From contig JAFNAH010000174.1 in assembly GCA_017860075.1 (NCBI GenBank), positions 1 through 5,794 of the forward strand: a DNA stretch of 5,794 nucleotides. The letters run 5' to 3'. The DNA is from Acidobacteriota bacterium. Its GTDB lineage: Bacteria; Acidobacteriota; UBA6911. This document shows positions 5,793-5,794 of this stretch, piece after piece. The notes under the pieces were generated by a model. That model had not been told where the DNA came from. It saw only the letters and a list, made by a program, of their open reading frames with translations, and did not search any database. The stretch's first letter is position 1; every line of letters starts with the position of its first letter. Made by a program: the position numbers and the translations under genes.

Positions 5793-5794
5793 GC
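5684..5794 (-). CDS. [NiFe]-hydrogenase large subunit, C-terminal end only
   Basis: The frame enters from the right edge and stops at TAG (5684-5686), giving 36 codons. The first residues are [18 protein letters not shown]. DPCxxCxxH supplies two cysteine ligands of the Ni-Fe active site and the maturation cleavage site. Cleavage would fall after His (5762-5764), removing a 25-residue extension starting ALGGMPL. The CATHALG form is typical of cytoplasmic group 3 (Hox/Mvh-like) enzymes that couple H2 to NAD(P) or other soluble carriers, rather than of membrane uptake enzymes. The group call rests on this short tail and is tentative. The matching maturation protease gene follows on the same strand. 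Confidence 0.92.
   Translation of the reverse strand, partial: AYDPCLSCATHALGGMPLTVELLDAAGQTVERKVRE

Overview
The window is GC-rich (about 60% by eye) bacterial DNA with tightly packed genes. Two regions meet tail to tail. Four + strand genes run from the left edge: the 3' part of a penicillin-acylase-family gene, nagB, a stand-alone response-regulator receiver, and a membrane histidine kinase. From the right edge, on the - strand, come the last 36 codons of a [NiFe]-hydrogenase large subunit and then a hydrogenase maturation protease gene. A syntrophic or sulfate-reducing Desulfobacterota (Syntrophobacter-like) would fit the gene mix and the degenerate intergenic hexamer repeats. This is an inference from general knowledge, not a database match, and confidence in the taxon is low.

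Layout. 1-1257: C-terminal part of an S45 amidohydrolase. 1320-2117: glucosamine-6-phosphate deaminase with its catalytic residues intact. 2118-2543: a gene-free stretch with a terminator-like hairpin, a long imperfect palindrome of ATCGGN-type hexamers, a possible extended -10 promoter and a foldable leader. 2544-2936: CheY-like receiver. From 2946: histidine kinase with six membrane segments, GAF, HisKA and HATPase modules. 4941-5403 (-): maturation protease broken by a frameshift. 5404-5683: intergenic stretch with a second long palindrome of GGACNT-type hexamers. 5684-5794 (-): hydrogenase large-subunit tail carrying the nickel-binding and protease-recognition motif DPCLSCATH.

How the genes may work together. 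The receiver and kinase look like one two-component operon (9-bp gap). The kinase membrane domain resembles the RegB/PrrB redox-sensor module: it has GGILSPL between the third and fourth membrane segments, where RegB has GGxxNPF. With a hydrogenase and its maturase next door, redox- or quinone-linked control of hydrogenase expression is a reasonable hypothesis. nagB and the acylase have no evident link to it.

The most striking observation is a pair of perfect tandem duplications, each out of frame, about 350 bp apart. A 71-bp duplication (4806-4947) sits at the kinase 3' end. It removes the kinase's apparent original stop codon (4955-4957) from frame, so the frame runs on antisense through the protease gene to 5792. 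A 10-bp duplication (5292-5311) splits the protease gene. Removing one copy of each restores a 646-residue kinase and a 150-residue protease that overlap tail to tail by 17 bp. Whether these are real recent mutations, reversible switches or assembly errors cannot be decided from the sequence alone.
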